DNA of 64,000 bases from assembly GCF_030253575.1 (NCBI RefSeq), contig NC_080564.1, positions 6,368,501 to 6,432,500 on the forward strand, given 5' to 3'. The DNA is from Rhododendron vialii (Eukaryota; Streptophyta; Magnoliopsida; Ericales; Ericaceae). A program made the position numbers and the translations under genes. The notes beneath the pieces are model-generated. The model was not told the DNA's origin and ran no database searches. It saw only the letters and a program-made list of their open reading frames with translations. Below, piece after piece: positions 58,934-64,000 of this stretch (positions are counted from its first letter, which is position 1; each line of letters begins with the position of its first letter).

Positions 58934-60110
58934 AGCTTTACTCCCCCAAATCCAATGTTAGATGCAGTAAATCTGAACAAAAATTTTGGAATTTCAGTAC
59001 ACAATTTGACATTGCAAGCGATAGCATTATGGTTTTCCACATGAAGAGAGAACTAAATGACTTCATTGCTCAAAGAAATGCACCGATCTGTTTAATTAGC
59101 AGCAAAAGCCACTAAATTTAGCAAAAGATTGCAATACTGCTAATTTGCTAGTGTTGAAATGAAGACAAACATAACAATATTCGAACCCTATACTTGTGCA
59201 AAACCCTACTCAAATACAAGTTGGGTTTTACGGAGAACATTGTTAGAATAGAGAAAAGAATACACTAAAACAATATTTGAGTACTAAAAGATAAAACCTC
59301 GTATTAGTGGTAAATCTAGCCCCCAAATTCAATGCTATATATATGAAATTTTATATTTCTGTAGTACCAAAGAAAAAAAAATGAAATTTCAATAGACAGA
59401 ATGTAGATTGCAAGCGATGCAAGTATGACATTGCACAAGAAATGCATTGATCCGCTAAATTTACATCAGAATCCCCGAAATTTAACAGAAATGCAAAATT
59501 TCTTTGCTCTATCACAGATTTCTGTACACATGCACATCACTTCTATTTCATTAAAACCTTAAAGCAGGGGTTACAGGGGCGGACAAAGGGGGAGCTATTA
59601 CGATTGTATAAGAATGGAATTTTGTTGTTATATGAGTACAAGTGATTCGGTCCCGCGATAAGAATCCTGCGCCACTGAGGGGTTAGCATTTTTTTCCAAA
59701 AAAGAACGGGGCATTGCTAGATCAGTCATGAAACAGGGATAACGACAACTACATTGAAACCCCAGTCAAAAAAATGCGATATCAAGCTCAAATTCGAACT
59801 GGGTAAGCCATAGATCAGTGTTAAAGCAGAGAAAAAAAGAGTGGTAAATCGAAACCATAGAGAAATCAGAAATGTGTGTAGATCGATACCGAACAAAATG
59901 CTAAAATAAAACACAGAGAGAGAGAGAGAGAGAACTTTGCAATGAAAATTTTCTCGCATATAAGAGTGTCGGTCGGAGGGTTCATCGAACTTCGCGACCA
60001 AGTGATGAGAGAGAGAGAGAGGGACAGCTTTGTAGATGGAGTCATGGAGAGCTTCGCTGTAGGGGACGAAAATGGCCCTGGAATTATTTCCGTTTGACCA
60101 AAAAAAAAAC
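58934..60110 (-). promoter_or_regulatory. Leader and promoter region of the GDP-fucose transporter gene
   Basis: On the coding strand: CT runs (60,005-60,022 and 59,914-59,933), then a possible donor (TTCG|GTATCG at about 59,889) and an acceptor at 58,973. This would give a 5' UTR intron of about 0.9 kb. The order is the same as in the HIR and IQD leaders. Inferred from sequence signals only. Confidence 0.45.
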
Positions 60111-60301
60111 AGAAGAAAGAAAATGGCCCTGGAATACCGCAAGAAACGTCGCCATGTGGCCATTTTGTCAAACATGGCTGGCTGACGTCGAAGTAAACCG
60201 GATGTGTGAGAAACGGTTGGATCAGTGCGCTTGAGGGTCTAATTCACGACCGTTATCCCGGTTTTTCTTATTTCGAAAAACAACCCGTATATGGATTCTA
60301 A

Positions 60302-60781
60302 TTAAGGATCGTCATTTAGCCTGACGGCCCGCGACCCACCCAAAACTCGCCCGGTCCGTCGGGCTTTTATCCGGCCCGAGCGAGTAAAATGGGTAGGCTA
60401 GCCCGGCCTATAGTTTGTAATGGGCGGGCTCGGGCTTATGAATTTTTACTACGTCCGCCCGTAGGCCCGGCTCGTGGTACCCGCCCAAAAGCCCGCCAAC
60501 GAGCCTGTCTATTAGTCCAAAATCCCACAAAACCCTTTCTTTTTTCTCTTGGTTTAGTTTTGCCCAAGGAAATTTAAGCCCACCCATTGGCCCGACCGGC
60601 TTTTGGCCCGTCGGTCAGCCAATTGGGCTAGCCAGTGGGTTGGGCTTGGGTTTCAATTTATGGTAGGTAGTCCGGCCCGCCCGGCCGGTCAAAAAGAAAA
60701 AGCCTGATCGACCCGGCCCGTGGAGGGGCTTGGGCAGCAACTTGGCGGGCTGGGCCAGCCCGGCCCGATGATGACCCTTAA
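60302..60781. mobile_element. Probable hAT-like element, GGCCCGG family
   Basis: Ends TTAAGGATCGTCAT and ATGATGACCCTTAA are imperfect inverted repeats. The whole span is packed with GGCCCGG, GCCCGCC, CGGGCT and GGGCTTGG words. 480 bp, non-coding apart from chance frames. No convincing target duplication was found, so assignment to hAT is by analogy with the neighbours. Confidence 0.55.
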
Positions 60782-61499
60782 TCCCAACCAGCATGCACCA
60801 CAGATTGGCGCCCGAAGCCTACTTTCGAATTCTATGCAAATGATTTGAACCTCAAATTACATTTTTGTAAAATGTGAGAATTACGCTCAATCAAGAGAAA
60901 TAAAGGTGCGTTGCCTCTTATTACTTGTTACACCAAAATATGTTGGTGTTTTTTTTTTTATAGAAAAAAAACACAAAAGAAAAAAACTATGTTGGAAATA
61001 TGATTTGATGAACTTTTATGTGTGAATGAAATTTATAGAGTTGGATTAGTTATTTTAAAAGAGTTACCATTGGAGGGTTTTTCCTTTTTAGCGGCATACC
61101 GATAATTCCTTACTCCCGGATAAGCTAACGATGGAGGGTTGCTAGGGTCATAGCTTATCCTCTGAATAAGCAATCAAGGTGCTAGGGGCGAACTAAATAC
61201 CCGATAAAAGCTTACGTACAAAATTAGCTTATCTCACCCCGCCATTTATCTCACGATGTTATCCCACCTCCAAACAGACCATAAGGATTGAATCGTGGTC
61301 AAAACTTAGACATATTTGTCGATGGTCGATCGACCCTTGTGAGTCAGATTCATACAACTAGTCGGGCTTTCACCACCGGCCGGATTGTATCTAAGAATTA
61401 ATTGAAATTCGTGTAAGTTTATCCGGACACTTGAAGGGTTTGTTCATTTAAGGCACTCAAAATCCCTATGCATGGTCCCTAATAATTTTTCTTTATCTC
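60782..61499. other. Intergenic DNA
   Basis: No gene. A GATGGAGGGTT-type phrase and TAGCTTATC phrases are repeated around 61,060-61,230, perhaps an eroded foldback element. Confidence 0.35.
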
Positions 61500-61507
61500 C
61501 CTCCACT

Positions 61508-62118
61508 TAGGGCTGTTAGCTGAGATCAGAAAATTGATCGAAATCGGAAAAACCGGACATGACCGAATTTTTCAAACCGGTCAAATAATTTTATCCGGTT
61601 CCGGTTTATAAAATTTTATAATCCGAAAAAATAATTTTGATCCGGTTTATGTGTTTTAAAGACCGGACGAAACCGGACCGGTTATATATATGTATAATAT
61701 ATACATATACATATAAAAACATAAGGGAGGAGAATCAAATAAATATATTTATTATATAAAATCAATCATATATATATATATATATATATAAAAACTGTTT
61801 TTATGGACTTAATTGTGTTTTTATGGGGTTTTTTTTTTATGTTTTGGATTCAAAATTGATCATTTTTTGTTGGGCCCAAAAAAATGGGTTGAATTATGAA
61901 TTTTTGGTTGATATTTTTGCGGGGTGAATTGTAGATTCTTTGATGTGTTGGGTCCAAAATATGACCCATGAATAAAAACAGATAAACTGGACCGAAATCG
62001 GTTGAGCCGGTCGAAACCGGACAGTATTATCTCAACCGGTTCCGATTTCTAAAAATCTCAAACCGGATAACCGGTTTCGACCGAAAAATACGCCAAAACC
62101 GGACCGGTATCATCCCTA
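61508..62118. mobile_element. hAT-like non-autonomous element, ACCGG family (copy 2)
   Basis: Perfect 8-bp flanking repeats CCTCCACT (61,500-61,507 and 62,119-62,126). Ends TAGGGCTGTTAG and GGTATCATCCCTA. It follows copy 1 (44,464-45,077) almost throughout, including TATATGTATAATATATACAT and TTTTATGGGGTTTTTTTTTT, with an expanded (TA)n at about 61,769-61,790. 611 bp, non-coding. Confidence 0.88.
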
Positions 62119-62250
62119 CCTCCACTCATTACACTTTAAAATTTCCCTCAAAACTCAAACCGAAGAAGCCCGAAACCAAAAAAGAGCCACGGATTTTGGG
62201 AGTTGGGGCCTGCTGTCTCGGCCAAGGGGGGCCGTGCTCTGGTCTCACTC

Positions 62251-62519
62251 CAATGATCGGAAACGTTCACTTCGTAGAGTTCGTTGAGTTGAACAAGAAT
62301 GTAAAAAATCAGATCGATCGGATAATATTAAGTGCCTAATCGAAACCTTTTTATCTTGAAAAGAATGGATCCGAAACACTGGATCAAATCTACTAGAACC
62401 CATTATTGGCAAATTATATGTGTTCTGATCGGGTACTTAATGATATCTGATCAAACTGATTTTTTGCATACTTGTTCAACTCGATGAGCTCTACGAAATG
62501 AACGTTTTCGATCATCAGA
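62251..62519. mobile_element. Foldback MITE with arms of about 85 bp
   Basis: Left arm ATGATCGGAAACGTTCACTTCGTAGAG... and the right arm on the other strand (GATGATCGAAAACGTTCATTTCGTAGAG...) stay complementary through GAGTTGAACAAG and AAAAAATCAG. Outer limits may reach about 62,210 and 62,570. Confidence 0.65.
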
Positions 62520-62706
62520 ATAAGAATAAGATCGGAGCGGAACCCCCTCGACTAGGACAGCACGTTGCTGTCCGTTCAAGGGACAGTAGCTTCCCAGTCC
62601 CAGATTTTGGCACCACTTTAGCGGTATCGCCGGTATGGTATCTTCCAAATGAAAGTGGTTTTGAACGAGGAGTTAAAATAGAAAGGTTATTATTATCAGC
62701 GGATTA

Positions 62707-63065
62707 AGAGCATGTACACCAACATAGCTGTATGGGAAGTATTAGGTAAAATGGAGAAGGAAAATCATAAAATAGCTTTGCACCAAAGTAGCAAAATGCC
62801 AAGGTAAAGTAGCTTTGGGAGAATGACTCGGTAGTTTTACAGAAGGATTGTGCTTGAGCTAACTTTTAAACATGTTTCTTTTTCTCTCACACTCTCTACA
62901 ATGGAACCCAAGTAAAATATGAACAGTACTTTTGTTTTATAGTATTTTATAAGTATATAGATGGTAATTAATAGAGAGTATTGACGTGAGATTCGAGTAG
63001 ATAAAATGAAAAAAATGAACTATTAAAATATAGCTAAAATACATGACTATTGGTATATATGCTCT
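62707..63065. mobile_element. MITE with AGAGCAT ends
   Basis: The left AGAGCATGTACACCAACATAG and the right end, on the other strand AGAGCATATATACCAATAGT, form inverted repeats. This is a common plant MITE type upstream of genes. 359 bp, ending about 145 bp before the PPR start codon. Confidence 0.65.
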
Positions 63066-63210
63066 GACAAAGCCAATGAACTTGTTCGTTTGGGGATTTC
63101 AAAACTCCTTCTGCGTATGGTATCGATATATTTTCTTTATTTATTTTTCTCCGTTCAAACCTCCAAACCTCCTTCAAAGCTCAAAATGAACGAGGAACAA
63201 GCCCGTTAAC

Positions 63211-64000
63211 ATGATCTCCCCCCACCCCTCCCAGTTTCTCAAGTCCATATCCCGCCACCTCGTCTCCAAACCGTTAAACTTCTCAACCACAAGACTCACG
63301 AAACAAGAATGCATACACTACCTCAAAACCTGCAAATCAATGCAACAACTCAAACAAATCCAAACCCAAGTCTTCAGAATTGGCCTCCACCAAAACCCGG
63401 ACACCCTTAACAAGCTCATGGTCTTCTGCACAGACCCAAAAAATGGGAACTTTTTACAGTATTCCGAAAGAATCTTCAATTATATTGAAAACCCGTCTTT
63501 GTTTATTTACAATGTGATGATCAAGGCATTTGTTAAAGGTGGTAGCTTTGGGAAAGCTATTGGGTTTTTTCATCAATTGAGAGTAAAAGGGTTGTGGCCG
63601 GACAATTTCACTTACCCTTTTGTTTTTAAGGCAGTTGGGTGCTTGAGGGATGTTTATGTGGGGGAAAAGGTTCATGCGTTTGTGTTAAAAAGCGGGGTTG
63701 AGTTCGATTGTTACGTGTGTAACTCGATTATGGACATGTATGGTGAATTGGGTTACGTTGAGAATGCAAGGAAGTTGTTTGATGAAATGCCGGAGAGAGA
63801 TTTGGTTTCTTGGAATGTATTGATTTCTGGGTTTGTTAAGTGTGCCCGGTTTGAGGATGCTGTTTGTGTATTCCGGTGGATGCAACAGGAGGAAAGTGTG
63901 AAGCCTGATGAAGCTACTGTTGTAAGTACTCTTTCAGCTTGTACAGCTACGAAAGATTCGGAACTTGGCAGGGAAATTCACCACTATGTATTTAATGAAA
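63211..64000 (+). CDS. Pentatricopeptide repeat (PPR) protein, PLS type, 5' part
   Basis: An uninterrupted frame of 263 codons from ATG at 63,211 runs off the right edge. After a short N-terminus with Ser/Arg (possible organellar presequence, SRHLVSKPLNFSTTR), PPR units are visible: IYNVMIKAFVKGGSFGKAIG, NFTYPFVFKAVG, YVCNSIMDMYGELGYVENAR, and DLVSWNVLISGFVKCARFED. The LFDEMPERDLVSWN phrase marks the PLS subfamily. Text resembles Arabidopsis At1g31430. PLS PPRs bind organellar RNA and usually guide C-to-U editing through E/DYW domains at the C-terminus, which is outside the window. The start was chosen as the first ATG in frame before the conserved CIHYLKTCKSM region. Confidence 0.9.
   Translation, partial: MISPHPSQFLKSISRHLVSKPLNFSTTRLTKQECIHYLKTCKSMQQLKQIQTQVFRIGLHQNPDTLNKLMVFCTDPKNGNFLQYSERIFNYIENPSLFIYNVMIKAFVKGGSFGKAIGFFHQLRVKGLWPDNFTYPFVFKAVGCLRDVYVGEKVHAFVLKSGVEFDCYVCNSIMDMYGELGYVENARKLFDEMPERDLVSWNVLISGFVKCARFEDAVCVFRWMQQEESVKPDEATVVSTLSACTATKDSELGREIHHYVFNE

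Noticed and set aside
60389-60577. 62-codon frame in the GGCCCGG-rich element
   Set aside because: Produced by the repeated GC-rich word, with no coding signature.
1-64000. CRISPR arrays, prokaryotic operons, phage or toxin systems
   Set aside because: No regularly spaced repeats, bacterial gene layout or such families seen. All tandem repeats have only two units, and the genome is a plant's.

Overview
This is about 64 kb of nuclear DNA from a dicot plant. The genes carry several introns each, intergenic DNA is AT-rich and full of MITEs, and every recognisable protein is a plant type. The proteins are a hypersensitive-induced-response (HIR) SPFH protein, a mitochondrial VDAC porin, two Amb a 1/At59-type pectate lyases, a plant cysteine oxidase, an IQ67-domain protein, a GDP-fucose transporter and a PLS-type PPR protein. 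The species cannot be fixed from the sequence alone. No CRISPR array, operon, plasmid or bacterial system is present.

Layout from left to right: 1-933 is the decayed 3' end of an NLR (CC-NBS-LRR) resistance gene. 1,666-5,820 holds MITEs, including a Mutator-type foldback element. 5.9-10.2 kb (+) is HIR, with a GC-AG first intron. 11.5-15.4 kb (-) is VDAC, convergent with HIR and carrying a small hAT element in intron 4. 15.5-18.8 kb is largely empty. 18.8-22.1 kb and 23.2-26.3 kb (+) are two tandem pectate lyase genes. 27.9-29.9 kb (+) is an intronless secretory-pathway membrane protein with a MITE about 100 bp before its start codon. 30.2-35.0 kb is a graveyard of repeats: a TRIM fossil, a LINE 3' end, an hAT element with perfect target-site duplications, a Tourist-like MITE and a three-level nest. 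35.6-40.1 kb (+) is the plant cysteine oxidase. 40.1-46.4 kb holds SINEs, MITEs and another hAT copy. 47.5-51.2 kb (+) is the IQD gene. 52.4-57.0 kb has Stowaway-type DNA and a 3.9 kb hAT element encoding only a BED-finger fragment. 57.9-58.9 kb (-) is the GDP-fucose transporter. 60.3-63.1 kb has more hAT/MITE copies. 63.2 kb to the right edge (+) is the start of a PPR gene that continues beyond the window.

The host genes are independent housekeeping or tissue-specific genes. The only functional cluster is the pectate lyase pair, whose members share signal peptide, Pec_lyase_N region and catalytic core but differ in the position of one intron. The most unusual layer is a group of small hAT-like elements. 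They share TAGGG(G)-type or CAAAGTT-type ends and 8-bp target duplications, yet each family fills its flanks with its own short repeated word (GGTTCGGT, ACCGG, GGTACGG, GAGCTCG/AAGCTTGG, GGCCCGG). Exon boundaries were set by hand from splice signals and known family alignments. For every multi-exon gene the exon lengths sum to a whole number of codons.
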